Program-made: the position numbers and the translations under genes
Shown here: one piece after another, positions 1 to 6,113 of the stretch
How positions within the stretch are numbered: position 1 is the stretch's first letter
Layout: each line of letters opens with the position of its first letter
NCBI GenBank assembly: GCA_027365375.1
Contig: DAHXNM010000153.1
Location: forward strand, 1-7,522
Source: Ferrimicrobium sp.
GTDB lineage: Bacteria > Actinomycetota > Acidimicrobiia > Acidimicrobiales > Acidimicrobiaceae
Length of the DNA stretch: 7,522 nucleotides
Direction: 5' to 3'
The notes under the pieces: model-generated
Seen by the model: only the letters and a program-made list of their open reading frames with translations
Database searches by the model: none
Told to the model about the DNA's origin: nothing

Positions 1-103
1 CATCTTCGATGGTGACAACGCCGATCCACAACGGCCACCCCCAGAGACGGGTTCGAGAAGCACCAACACGAATGACTAGCAGCCAAGCGCCAAAGAAAAC
101 CAT
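1..103 (-). CDS. Possible N-terminal fragment of a small membrane protein (runs off left edge)
   Basis: On the minus strand an ATG at 101-103 (preceded directly by in-frame GTG and ACG codons, then a TAA at 110-112) opens a frame that stays open for 34 codons to the left edge. The peptide is strongly hydrophobic and rich in Trp: an opening segment containing FFGAWLLVI, a short basic patch (R, T, R at about residues 17-19), then LWGWPLWIGVVTI and an acidic ED. This looks like one or two membrane segments split by a positive turn. No Shine-Dalgarno sequence is evident. It would be transcribed divergently from the ABC-F gene. I recognise no family. An open frame of this length can occur by chance, so the call rests mainly on the coherent hydrophobic composition. 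Confidence 0.3.
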   Translation of the reverse strand, partial: MVFFGAWLLVIRVGASRTRLWGWPLWIGVVTIED

Positions 104-161
104 CACCGTTTAAAAACGTCGGCATACGTGGCGAACCATCGGAGGCCTCACATCCCCTACG

Positions 162-1934
162 GTGGAGGTCGTGACCATTCTTGTTGATGCCGCTAATATC
201 GCTGTGAGTCGATCCGATAGGGTTCTATTTTCGAACCTCTCGATCACAATCTCGGATGGAGATCGGCTTGGAGTGGTAGGTATCAATGGGACAGGAAAGT
301 CAACCCTGCTACGGGTCCTCGCCGGAACGCAATCTCCCGAATCCGGTGAGGTCCGCAGGGGCAAGGGTGTCATCGTGAACCTCCTCGATCAGCAGGACAA
401 TCTCCCGGATGCAAGCGTACGCGAGCTGGTTGGAGCTGGTTGGGAGAGCGAAGCTATCCTCGACCGCCTCGACATGACCGCCGTTATAGACATGAAGGTC
501 TCCGAACTATCAGGAGGGCAGGTCAAGCGAGTAGCGCTTGCACGCACACTCTGCAGACCAGGCGATCTGCTGATCCTCGATGAACCAACCAATCACCTCG
601 ACCTCGCCGCAGTAACCTGGCTTGAGGCATGGCTCGCACGGTTTCCAGGAGCGGTCATCCTCGTGAGTCATGATCGATACCTCCTCGACCGAGTGACCAA
701 CCGGATGCTCGAACTCGATCGCGGCAGAGCGTATCTGCATAATGGTGGCTATGCCGCCTATCTCACGGCCGGTGCCGAACGTGAGGCACAGGCCGAAACG
801 CAAGACTCGATACGCCGCAACCTCGCCCGTCGTGAGCTCGCATGGCTTAGACGAGGGGCGAAAGCCCGCACCCGTAAACCACAGGCGAGAATTGACGCTG
901 CCAAGCAACTCATCGAGACTCGGCCCCAACAAGCGGCTCGTGCTGGAGCGATCGATCTCGGTTTTGACACCCCTCGTCTAGGGAGCAAGGTGATCGAGCT
1001 TCAGGAGGTAGGCTTTCGATTCTCCAAGACTCAGCTTTCAACATTTAGCAACGTAACCCTGAGTCTTGATCCACGTGAGCGTCTAGGAATAGTGGGGCCC
1101 AACGGCGCAGGTAAAACCACACTCCTAGAGATTCTGGCCGGCCTGAGACTGCCAACATCAGGTAACGTTGACTCCGGTACTACCACCAGAATCGGTTATT
1201 ACGCCCAGCATGGCCCCGACCTCGATCCAACGGCACGAGTTCGTGATGTAGTGGCTGGCCCTCATCGTGTAGCTGGGGATCCTTCTGACATCCGTTTGAT
1301 GGAGCGCTTCTGGTTTACCGGCGAGCTCCCCTGGGCAACAGTTGGGACGCTCTCTGGTGGGGAACGTCGACGTCTACAACTACTGACCGTCCTGGCTGCA
1401 CGACCAAACGTCCTCCTTCTTGACGAACCTACCAACGATCTCGATCTCGACACCATGCGCGCGCTCGAAGATTATCTCGAGGATTGGCCGGGCGCATTGG
1501 TAACCGTGAGCCACGATCGCACGTTCCTCGATCGCGTTACCGACCGTATCGTGATATGTGCAGATGGAGAAGTAAAATCAATTCCGGGTGGTCTCGCCGC
1601 CTGGATCGCCAAGGCGAGCACGCGACCTAACCGGGACCCTGGCCCACTCGCTTCGGGTTCATCCAACCCGCAATCGGCACAGCCGGCGCAAGCTAGTCCA
1701 TCGCGGAGGAGATCGGCGAGCACAGTCCGTTTCCAGCTCCAAAAACTCGAGGCGACTATCGACAGACTAACTCACGAACGCGACCGACTCACGCTCGCGT
1801 TCGAGGGGGTGACCGACCACGAAGCGCTCAGCAAGCTCGGAATCGAGCTCGCCCACTGCCAAGCAGAGCTCGAGAGTGCCGAAGACGAGTGGCTGACACT
1901 CACAACTGAGTACGACGAGAGCTCACCTTCATGA
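162..1934 (+). CDS. uup: ABC-F family ATPase, Uup-like
   Basis: A soluble twin-ATPase protein of the ABC-F family, which acts on ribosomes or nucleic acid rather than in transport; no membrane segment is visible. Domain 1 has Walker A GINGTGKST (40-48), signature LSGGQ (116-120), Walker B LLILDEPTNHLDL (136-148) and switch His170. A charged linker follows at about 205-265, with the ELAWLRRGAKAR stretch typical of Uup. Domain 2 has Walker A GPNGAGKTT (312-320), signature LSGGE (397-401), Walker B LLLDEPTNDLDL (418-429) and His451. After a Pro/Ser-rich spacer (about 485-518) comes a predicted coiled coil (about 521-585), matching the C-terminal DNA-binding domain of E. coli Uup. The 590-residue length suits the family. 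All catalytic motifs are intact. The start is unsure: GTG 162 has GGAGG 16 bases upstream, while GTG 171 has GGAGG only 2 bases upstream; an in-frame TAA at 111 rules out an earlier start. A ribosome-protecting resistance ABC-F is an alternative, but the linker and coiled coil favour Uup. Confidence 0.9.
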   Translation: MEVVTILVDAANIAVSRSDRVLFSNLSITISDGDRLGVVGINGTGKSTLLRVLAGTQSPESGEVRRGKGVIVNLLDQQDNLPDASVRELVGAGWESEAILDRLDMTAVIDMKVSELSGGQVKRVALARTLCRPGDLLILDEPTNHLDLAAVTWLEAWLARFPGAVILVSHDRYLLDRVTNRMLELDRGRAYLHNGGYAAYLTAGAEREAQAETQDSIRRNLARRELAWLRRGAKARTRKPQARIDAAKQLIETRPQQAARAGAIDLGFDTPRLGSKVIELQEVGFRFSKTQLSTFSNVTLSLDPRERLGIVGPNGAGKTTLLEILAGLRLPTSGNVDSGTTTRIGYYAQHGPDLDPTARVRDVVAGPHRVAGDPSDIRLMERFWFTGELPWATVGTLSGGERRRLQLLTVLAARPNVLLLDEPTNDLDLDTMRALEDYLEDWPGALVTVSHDRTFLDRVTDRIVICADGEVKSIPGGLAAWIAKASTRPNRDPGPLASGSSNPQSAQPAQASPSRRRSASTVRFQLQKLEATIDRLTHERDRLTLAFEGVTDHEALSKLGIELAHCQAELESAEDEWLTLTTEYDESSPS

Positions 1935-2029
1935 GATGCAAATCATAAATCCCGTCCACGACCCACTCGTCCTTGCATAAGACGACCCAGGTAGGTGGAG
2001 AAGCCGCCACTATCAACGCTAAAACCGAG

Positions 2030-3031
2030 TTACGAAGTCTCTCCAATACGGGCACGCAAATCGCTCACTTGCTTTTGGCTTAACCCAAAACCTGGAACCT
2101 GGACTGGATCAAACCCATCAGCCACAGCCCAAGCATGAGTATCCTCTATCGTGTCTCTTAGCTGCCGGGGCGCGAGCCCAGCAGTATAGGCCCTCTCCGG
2201 GTTAGCAGCGCCGACATTGCGATCAGGATCGTCTCCTGCCCAGAGTGGGAAGACAGATTCGTCGACACCAACCTCTCTTAGCAACGATGGCTCAACCCAC
2301 TCGAGGTTAACATCGCTCGGACCCACGACAGTCTTGACCAGCTCCAAGAATCCAGCGAAGGTTAACGCAGAGGGTGGGCTCACGGTGTGGTAGGTTCCCG
2401 CGGTCTGAGCGTGCGCGAGCGTGACCATGAAATCCGCCAGATCACGAACGTCAATAACCTGGAACGGATTCTCCTTTGGTCCGGGTACCAAAACGTCCCC
2501 GCCTCTGGCCATCATCTCAATCCACCACGTGAAGCGCTGAGTATGGTCATAGGGACCAACGACATAGGTTGGTCGAACTATGGCTACCGGAACGTGTCGA
2601 AAACTTCGTTGAGCCTCAAGCTCACAGAGCGCCTTGAGCCCACCATAGGTCTGGCCGGTCACCTCTTCAATCGTCGGATCTAACAAGGTCTGCAAAGGTG
2701 CATCCTCTGAATACCCGGCCTCGATCGGGCTAGCATATGCCGATACCGACGACACATGCACGTACGTCCCTCCGCGCACCCCGAGATGCTCTGCGAGCAG
2801 CTTAACCTGACGAGGAAAGTAGGCCGAGGTGTCGATGGTCGCATCCCAGTCACCACTAGCCAAACCCGAGAGATCACTGTTTCTATCACCAAGGATGTGG
2901 GTCACCTCCGGAAACAAACTTGGGTTTGTGCGACCGCGATGGAAGAGGGTGACCTCGTCTCCGCGAGCCAAGAGTTCAGCCACAACATGTCTTCCAATGA
3001 ACTGTGTTCCACCAATTACAAGAATCTTCAT
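2030..3031 (-). CDS. Atypical SDR, NAD-dependent epimerase/dehydratase family
   Basis: A 333-residue cytosolic Rossmann-fold oxidoreductase. The N-terminus carries the dinucleotide-binding motif in the atypical-SDR form GGTQFIG (7-13), with an R-G-R run at 32-34 after the second strand (FHRGRT), which suggests NADP preference. The SDR active site appears as VSSVSAY (93-99) and YGGLK (Tyr129, Lys133). Downstream, RPTYVVGPYD (153-162) and the V-I-D-V-R-D-L-A-D segment (192-200) are the usual substrate-domain landmarks of nucleotide-sugar epimerases and CSP41-like proteins. The ATG at 3029-3031 gives a complete fold, but only a weak AGG precedes it. The gene stands alone: it converges on uup with about 95 bases between them and has a long non-coding stretch upstream. 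Neighbours give no clue to the substrate, and naming a specific sugar or reaction would be guesswork. Confidence 0.88.
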   Translation of the reverse strand: MKILVIGGTQFIGRHVVAELLARGDEVTLFHRGRTNPSLFPEVTHILGDRNSDLSGLASGDWDATIDTSAYFPRQVKLLAEHLGVRGGTYVHVSSVSAYASPIEAGYSEDAPLQTLLDPTIEEVTGQTYGGLKALCELEAQRSFRHVPVAIVRPTYVVGPYDHTQRFTWWIEMMARGGDVLVPGPKENPFQVIDVRDLADFMVTLAHAQTAGTYHTVSPPSALTFAGFLELVKTVVGPSDVNLEWVEPSLLREVGVDESVFPLWAGDDPDRNVGAANPERAYTAGLAPRQLRDTIEDTHAWAVADGFDPVQVPGFGLSQKQVSDLRARIGETS

Positions 3032-3183
3032 GAACCGAGCCTAGCGAGCGCACACTTACCCCGAGGACAGCCGACTCCTATCAGAATCTCCTAACCGACA
3101 GTCGATATCAGAGAGCCACAGGGAAGGCCAGATTTGTCACCTGCTCGTCTAGCCACGACCCGACCTCGATAGCATCCACTGAT

Positions 3184-3199
3184 TTTGGTGAGCACCAAA
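3184..3199. promoter_or_regulatory. Palindromic operator-like site TTTGGTGAGCACCAAA
   Basis: Two perfect 7-base arms, TTTGGTG and CACCAAA, flank a 2-base AG spacer, and a T-G wobble plus an A-T pair extend the symmetry outward to 3182-3201. The size and symmetry are those of a dimeric repressor site. It lies about 150 bases upstream of the minus-strand epimerase start, so control of that gene is one possibility. The same half-site recurs as a spread inverted pair at 6081-6113. With such a short loop it would be a poor RNA hairpin, which favours a DNA-binding role. No regulator gene is in view. Confidence 0.4.
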
Positions 3200-3321
3200 G
3201 TGTCACTAGCAGCCTAATTATCGAGATTCTGGCCAACGACGATCCTAGCCACCAATCCGGACCATGTAGCAACAGTTGATCACATCTAACAGAACAACTC
3301 GGTCGAACACAGCTTCAACCA

Positions 3322-3365
3322 CGACGCACCGAGCACCTAAGTCACATGCGTCGCCTCAGTGCGAC
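3322..3365. repeat. Overlapping, mutually exclusive inverted repeats
   Basis: CGACGCA (3322-3328) is perfectly complementary to TGCGTCG (3347-3353) across an 18-base loop. The right arm overlaps a second stem, GTCGC (3350-3354) with GCGAC (3361-3365) and a 6-base loop. The two stems cannot form together, the kind of arrangement seen in attenuators, but no gene lies directly downstream on either strand. A short T run (TTTTT, 3376-3380) lies 11 bases beyond the second stem on the plus strand, too far for a normal terminator. One 7-bp arm pair of this kind is not far above chance for a gap this long. Confidence 0.3.
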
Positions 3366-3446
3366 CCAGCAAAGGATTTTTCGCTTACGCCATCATGCGC
3401 GCTGGATACTTCTCATCGACGGCATCACTGGGCTCGAAGGGCTGAA

Positions 3447-3472
3447 TTGAGTCGCCGTTAGTCGAGACTCAA
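3447..3472. repeat. Inverted repeat TTGAGTC / GACTCAA
   Basis: Perfect 7-base arms at 3447-3453 and 3466-3472 with a 12-base loop. On the minus strand it lies about 100 bases past the 3' end of the tRNA gene and could close its transcript, but only TT follows the stem, so it is not a standard intrinsic terminator. It could equally be chance. Confidence 0.3.
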
Positions 3473-3473
3473 G

Positions 3474-3505
3474 AGCTAGATCATCTAGAACATAGCTAGA
3501 TCATC
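3474..3505. repeat. Two-copy direct repeat AGCTAGATCATC, 20-base period
   Basis: The 12-mer AGCTAGATCATC occurs at 3474-3485 and again at 3494-3505, exactly 20 bases apart. The full 20-base units agree at 16 of 20 positions. A spacing of about two helical turns puts both copies on the same face of the DNA, as in tandem protein-binding sites. There are only two copies, so neither a CRISPR nor a longer satellite is implied. Confidence 0.4.
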
Positions 3506-3570
3506 GAGGATCTTCCCGACAACTATTGCCACACATCAGCTAGGAGAAGTTACACAAATTGCGATGTCCG

Positions 3571-3642
3571 TGCCCCCGGCAGGATTCGAACCTGCGCACA
3601 TGGTTTAGGAAACCACTGCTCTATCCCCTGAGCTACGGGGGC
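3571..3642 (-). tRNA. tRNA-Arg, anticodon CCU
   Basis: Reading the minus strand, the full cloverleaf can be drawn in 72 bases. The acceptor arm GCCCCCG pairs perfectly with CGGGGGC; the D stem is GCTC/GAGC; the anticodon stem GTGGT/ACCAT carries loop TTCCTAA; the variable region is 4 bases; the T stem GCAGG/CCTGC carries loop TTCGAAT; the discriminator base is A. Loop positions 34-36 read CCT, so it decodes the arginine codon AGG. The next bases on the minus strand are CGG, so CCA is not encoded and must be added after transcription, as is common in Actinobacteria. There are no mismatches and no sign of degeneration, and no integrase or attachment-site duplication is visible beside it. Confidence 0.96.
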
Positions 3643-3652
3643 TTTGGCGCTC

Positions 3653-3658
3653 AGCCTA
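3653..3658 (-). promoter_or_regulatory. Candidate -10 hexamer TAGGCT for the tRNA gene
   Basis: On the minus strand TAGGCT fits the actinobacterial -10 pattern TANNNT and ends 10 bases before the mature tRNA 5' end, which would give a leader of only a few bases. No good -35 sequence is seen 16-18 bases further upstream, so the call rests on position and one hexamer. Confidence 0.25.
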
Positions 3659-3742
3659 GTCTGCCTATCGGCAACATCCGAGATCGATTGGCCTCAACAT
3701 CCTCCGTGGGGTAAATAGCCTGGGTTCGGAGTAGACCTCTTC

Positions 3743-3775
3743 CTATCTTGTTGCATCCAGGTGTTGCCAAGATAG
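3743..3775. repeat. 8-bp inverted repeat between xseB and the tRNA gene
   Basis: CTATCTTG (3743-3750) and CAAGATAG (3768-3775) are perfect inverted copies around a 17-base loop. On the minus strand an inner GCA/TGC stem can also form, with a two-base bulge and a 9-base loop. It sits about 60 bases downstream of the xseB stop and 100 bases upstream of the tRNA. The gap is under 200 bases, so an 8-bp match is well above chance expectation. No T run follows on either strand, so a standard intrinsic terminator is unlikely; a processing site, a factor-dependent terminator or a regulatory site are open. Confidence 0.4.
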
Positions 3776-3786
3776 CAGTGAGCAAA

Positions 3787-3799
3787 TTCGCCCAGCGAA
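3787..3799 (-). terminator. Short terminator-like hairpin after xseB
   Basis: On the minus strand TTCGC-TGG-GCGAA forms a 5-bp stem with a 3-base loop followed by TTT, beginning about 39 bases after the xseB stop codon. The position suits the end of the phosphatase-xseA-xseB unit, but the stem is short and the T run minimal. Confidence 0.3.
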
Positions 3800-3837
3800 C
3801 AGCCGACAAGCGCCGTCACCGTTATGTCAATCCGGAA

Positions 3838-4092
3838 CTAGCGAGATGGCTCCGATCCAGAGCTATCGAGCTCAGCGATCTCAAACTCCACTGCCTTGAT
3901 CCGGCGATCGCAGTCATCGAGCATGGCGCGGACACGACGAACCACGATCGACAACTCATCTAGACCAAACTCCCTGCTGGCGAGTCGGTCGATCACGGTT
4001 TGACTCTCATCTCGAAGCTCCTCAAAGCTGGCACTCGCCAACTCTCGCTGAAACTCCTCGTCGCTGATATGAAACCAATCAACCTCGCTCAC
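3838..4092 (-). CDS. xseB: Exodeoxyribonuclease VII small subunit
   Basis: The small, helical subunit of exonuclease VII, which binds the large subunit in several copies and is required for its single-strand DNA nuclease activity in the cytoplasm. The 84-residue protein has the XseB helical hairpin at about 23-75: FEELRDE...VIDRL, a turn (ASREFGLDEL), then a second helix ending DDCDRRIKAVEFEIAEL, matching the family pattern with Leu-Asp-Glu at the turn and a Cys in helix two. The N-terminal 20 residues are an acidic extension. The GTG start at 4090-4092 overlaps the xseA stop in a GTGA sequence, and TGAGG at 4100-4104 (minus strand) lies 7 bases upstream, so translation is probably coupled to xseA. 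The sequence is divergent but its size, position and pattern agree. Confidence 0.88.
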   Translation of the reverse strand: MSEVDWFHISDEEFQRELASASFEELRDESQTVIDRLASREFGLDELSIVVRRVRAMLDDCDRRIKAVEFEIAELDSSGSEPSR

Positions 4093-5462
4093 CTTTGAAC
4101 CTCACCCTCTTCTAGTCTCACTTTTGCTGAACCATCTCTCATAAGAACCGTCACCAGCTCCTCGGCCATCACATCCGAAATGGTGGTAAGCCATCGGCCG
4201 CTGTGCCCCTGCACTATGGCATAACCCAGTTGCAGTTGGTTCCTGGGGTCACGAGTGTCGAGCCAGACTCGTGCTCGCCCAACATCGCTAGCCTCGCTCT
4301 CAAGTCGCCGTCGCAGTGCCTTCGCTAACTCAACCTGATCCAAAAGACGTGGCAGCTCGTAAGCCAAACGCAGTCGAACGCTGGAGCGCAAACTTTGCGA
4401 CAACCTACGTACCTCTTCTCCGTCACCACGGCACCTACCCTCGGCGAGTCGAACCAAAGCAGCCCACTGCTCGGCCTGCCCAACCCGTAACTGTGTCAGG
4501 CCAACATGGCATGAACCTATCACACGTGCAGCCATGCTACGTCGATGAGCCTGTTCATCACGCAACCTCGCAGCGATAAGCTCAACAGCTCGACCGAGTG
4601 TCTTCTCAAGGCCGATCAGATAATCCTCAACCCGTTCGACCAATGCAGTTGCCACGCTTTGTGGAACATCAAGCGCTCGGTGGGCGACTTCATTTACCAA
4701 CACATCATCTGCGGCATGCCCAATGGCACACCAGACCGGCGTCTCAGCGTTCACAACCGAACGAACTACCGCCTCCGTATTGAAGAGAGCTAGCTCGCTC
4801 TCCGATCCACCTCCGCGGAGGAGGACGATCAGATCGTGACCATCGGCATCGGCCCGCTTCACCATCGCGGCCAACTCGTCAGCCGCCTGGGTACCAGTTA
4901 CTCGAGTCGAATACAGTTGCCAGGAGAACCTATATCCACTCCGCTCTAGGACACGGGTAAAGTCATGCTGCACCGTGCCCGCCTCTGAGGTAACAACCGC
5001 TATCCGCAGAGGAACGGCGGCCAGAACACGATCCTTATTGGCCCCAAAAAGACCTTCCTCTATCAGAGCGGCTCGTAACCGCTCTACATCGAGCCTGCCG
5101 AGCCGACGCATCTCCTCGTAGTCAAGCTGCTCGACGACGAAACTTACCCTGCCAGCTGGGCGATACGTGCTTAAGCGCCCGACAGCCACCACCTCAACAT
5201 CACTCTCTAGCTCGCCCAATCCTCGACTAAGCAGCTCCGAGCGGATGCGAGCAAGGTCGGTGGCGAAAATCACAGTATTCACCTTCGCAACCTGGGTGGA
5301 CACCGTTCGATCAGCAAGAGAGCAGTACAGATGTCGACGAACTGCTACGTCTTGGATCGTCCCTCTCAGCCGGAAACGACTGGTCATCAACGGCTCAAGG
5401 CTACCCTCGATCATCTCCCAAAGGTTCGCCACCGAGAAGACCGGAGCAGGATCAGCTATCAC
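4089..5462 (-). CDS. xseA: Exodeoxyribonuclease VII large subunit
   Basis: The catalytic subunit of exonuclease VII, which degrades single-stranded DNA from both ends to short oligonucleotides in repair. The 457-residue length is typical. An N-terminal OB fold (about 8-115, with RGTIQDV, HLYCSLADR and VVAVGRLSTY) is followed by the nuclease domain: VVTSEAGTVQHDFTRVL (156-172), LLRGGGSESELALFN (214-228) and the His motif GHAADD (248-253). A long helical region (about 275-395) and the C-terminal DPRNQLQLGYAIV segment (405-417) complete the protein. Residues aligning with those reported as essential in E. coli XseA appear kept: Asp167, Arg216, His249 and Asp252. The usual GHExD box is altered, with Ala in place of Glu. 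The GTG start (5460-5462) has AGGA at 5472-5475, 9 bases upstream. The gene follows the phosphatase by 47 bases and overlaps xseB by 4. Confidence 0.94.
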   Translation of the reverse strand: MIADPAPVFSVANLWEMIEGSLEPLMTSRFRLRGTIQDVAVRRHLYCSLADRTVSTQVAKVNTVIFATDLARIRSELLSRGLGELESDVEVVAVGRLSTYRPAGRVSFVVEQLDYEEMRRLGRLDVERLRAALIEEGLFGANKDRVLAAVPLRIAVVTSEAGTVQHDFTRVLERSGYRFSWQLYSTRVTGTQAADELAAMVKRADADGHDLIVLLRGGGSESELALFNTEAVVRSVVNAETPVWCAIGHAADDVLVNEVAHRALDVPQSVATALVERVEDYLIGLEKTLGRAVELIAARLRDEQAHRRSMAARVIGSCHVGLTQLRVGQAEQWAALVRLAEGRCRGDGEEVRRLSQSLRSSVRLRLAYELPRLLDQVELAKALRRRLESEASDVGRARVWLDTRDPRNQLQLGYAIVQGHSGRWLTTISDVMAEELVTVLMRDGSAKVRLEEGEVQR

Positions 5463-5509
5463 AGCTGTTGATCCTAGTGCATCGGACTAGCCGCTATGGG
5501 CAGCGGTGT

Positions 5510-6025
5510 CTAACCAAGGATACGGACACGTTGGTAATCACGCGCCGGATAGCGACTCAACGAGACCAGCCGGCGGCCGGAGTCTCCGCGAAACTCGAAG
5601 CTTACAAAGGACGCAATACCAAGCTGTAGCTCAACTACGGGCACAACTACTCCTTGTGAGGCGGTCATAATCTGTGCGAGGCGGCTGAGCGCCGGTGCAT
5701 GACCACACAACACTAAAGCTCCAACCGCAGTCTGTGCAACGTTTGCCAGTTCGCCGAGCTCGTCATCCGGGGCCATCTCCAGAAGTCGTGGGTCCTCAAG
5801 GGGCTCGACGCCAAACCTCATAGCTAACGGACCGACGGTGGCTTGGCAGCGTAAGGCGGGACTCGCGACGATCCTGATTGGGGTCTCGCGAGCAAGCAAG
5901 CCACCGACCACCTCCGCCAACACCTGCGCCTGAGCAAGACCTTCGTGTTCTAACGTTCTGGCTAGATCATCACCATACCCAGCTGTGGCCCGCGCCTTTG
6001 CATGCCGTAGTAGAATGACCGTCAT
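5510..6025 (-). CDS. Histidine phosphatase superfamily protein (SixA-like / MutT1 C-terminal-domain-like)
   Basis: A 171-residue single-domain phosphatase of the branch that works through a phospho-histidine intermediate. The catalytic motif LLRHAK is at 5-10 (Arg7, nucleophile His8), the second arginine lies in SPALRC (Arg59), and the second histidine in LCGHAP (His109). The stretch from GYGDDLARTLEHEGLAQAQ through SPALRCQATVGPLAMRFG resembles the C-terminal phosphatase half of mycobacterial MutT1 (there fused to a Nudix domain) at least as well as E. coli SixA. No Nudix domain is present here. The ATG start is firm: GGGAGG lies 5 bases upstream. It is first in a probable unit with xseA and xseB, which hints at nucleotide-pool or repair work, but the substrate (phosphoprotein, nucleotide or other) cannot be told from the sequence. 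Confidence 0.85.
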   Translation of the reverse strand: MTVILLRHAKARATAGYGDDLARTLEHEGLAQAQVLAEVVGGLLARETPIRIVASPALRCQATVGPLAMRFGVEPLEDPRLLEMAPDDELGELANVAQTAVGALVLCGHAPALSRLAQIMTASQGVVVPVVELQLGIASFVSFEFRGDSGRRLVSLSRYPARDYQRVRILG

Positions 6026-6030
6026 GAAAA

Positions 6031-6036
6031 CCTCCC
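6031..6036 (-). promoter_or_regulatory. Strong ribosome binding site GGGAGG for the histidine phosphatase
   Basis: On the minus strand GGGAGG followed by TTTTC and ATG gives near-ideal spacing of 5 bases. It fixes the start of the phosphatase gene at 6025 and is among the strongest Shine-Dalgarno sequences in the window. Confidence 0.7.
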
Positions 6037-6080
6037 TGTCATTAGACCGTCATCACCACGCAATCGACGCCTCGTCCCAG

Positions 6081-6113
6081 GCACCAATCACGCTGAGCTT
6101 TTGACTTTGGTGC
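6081..6113. promoter_or_regulatory. Spaced inverted repeat GCACCAA / TTGGTGC in the divergent region
   Basis: Perfect 7-base arms at 6081-6087 and 6107-6113 separated by 19 bases, with a G-T pair extending it outward (6080/6114). The half-site is the same as in the palindrome at 3184-3199. It lies about 55 bases upstream of the phosphatase start and about 220 upstream of the mftE-like start, so it is better placed to control the phosphatase-xse operon, or both. It encloses the TTGACT hexamer at 6101. Confidence 0.35.

Larger units (their letters stand above)
3032..3570. other. Gene-free stretch between the epimerase gene and tRNA-Arg
   Basis: About 540 bases without a believable coding sequence on either strand. 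Frames of roughly 60 codons exist but start with TTG, lack ribosome binding sites and have low-complexity Thr/Ser/Arg composition. The stretch holds several short inverted repeats (3184-3199, 3322-3353, 3350-3365, 3447-3472) and a 20-base-period direct repeat (3474-3505), listed separately. It must contain the promoter of the minus-strand epimerase gene, though I could not fix a convincing -35/-10 pair, and the 3' trailer of the tRNA transcript. A structured small RNA is possible, but no known RNA family was recognised. Confidence 0.5.

Noticed and set aside
510..932. Long open frame (140 codons) on the minus strand inside the ABC-F gene
   Set aside because: It is fully antisense to a gene with every ABC motif intact, has no recognisable domain and no ribosome binding site.
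1936..2013. Possible bidirectional terminator between uup and the epimerase gene
   Set aside because: Only weak stems are present (TCGTC/GACGA at about 1968-1986; a bulged TAGGTGG/CCACTA at about 1992-2013) and neither is followed by a T run. The convergent layout suggests termination here, but the sequence does not show it.
3276..3461. Plus-strand open frame (61 codons) in the gene-free stretch
   Set aside because: TTG start, no Shine-Dalgarno sequence, and a Thr/Ser/Arg/His-rich translation without any pattern of a folded protein.
3474..3505. CRISPR-like repeat
   Set aside because: Only two short copies with an 8-base interval and no further units; no cas genes nearby.
3571..3642. tRNA gene as an integration site for a mobile element
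   Set aside because: No duplicated tRNA 3' end, integrase or phage gene is seen within the window on either side.
3748..3963. Plus-strand open frame (71 codons) overlapping xseB
   Set aside because: TTG start inside the hairpin and antisense to xseB; treated as a shadow.
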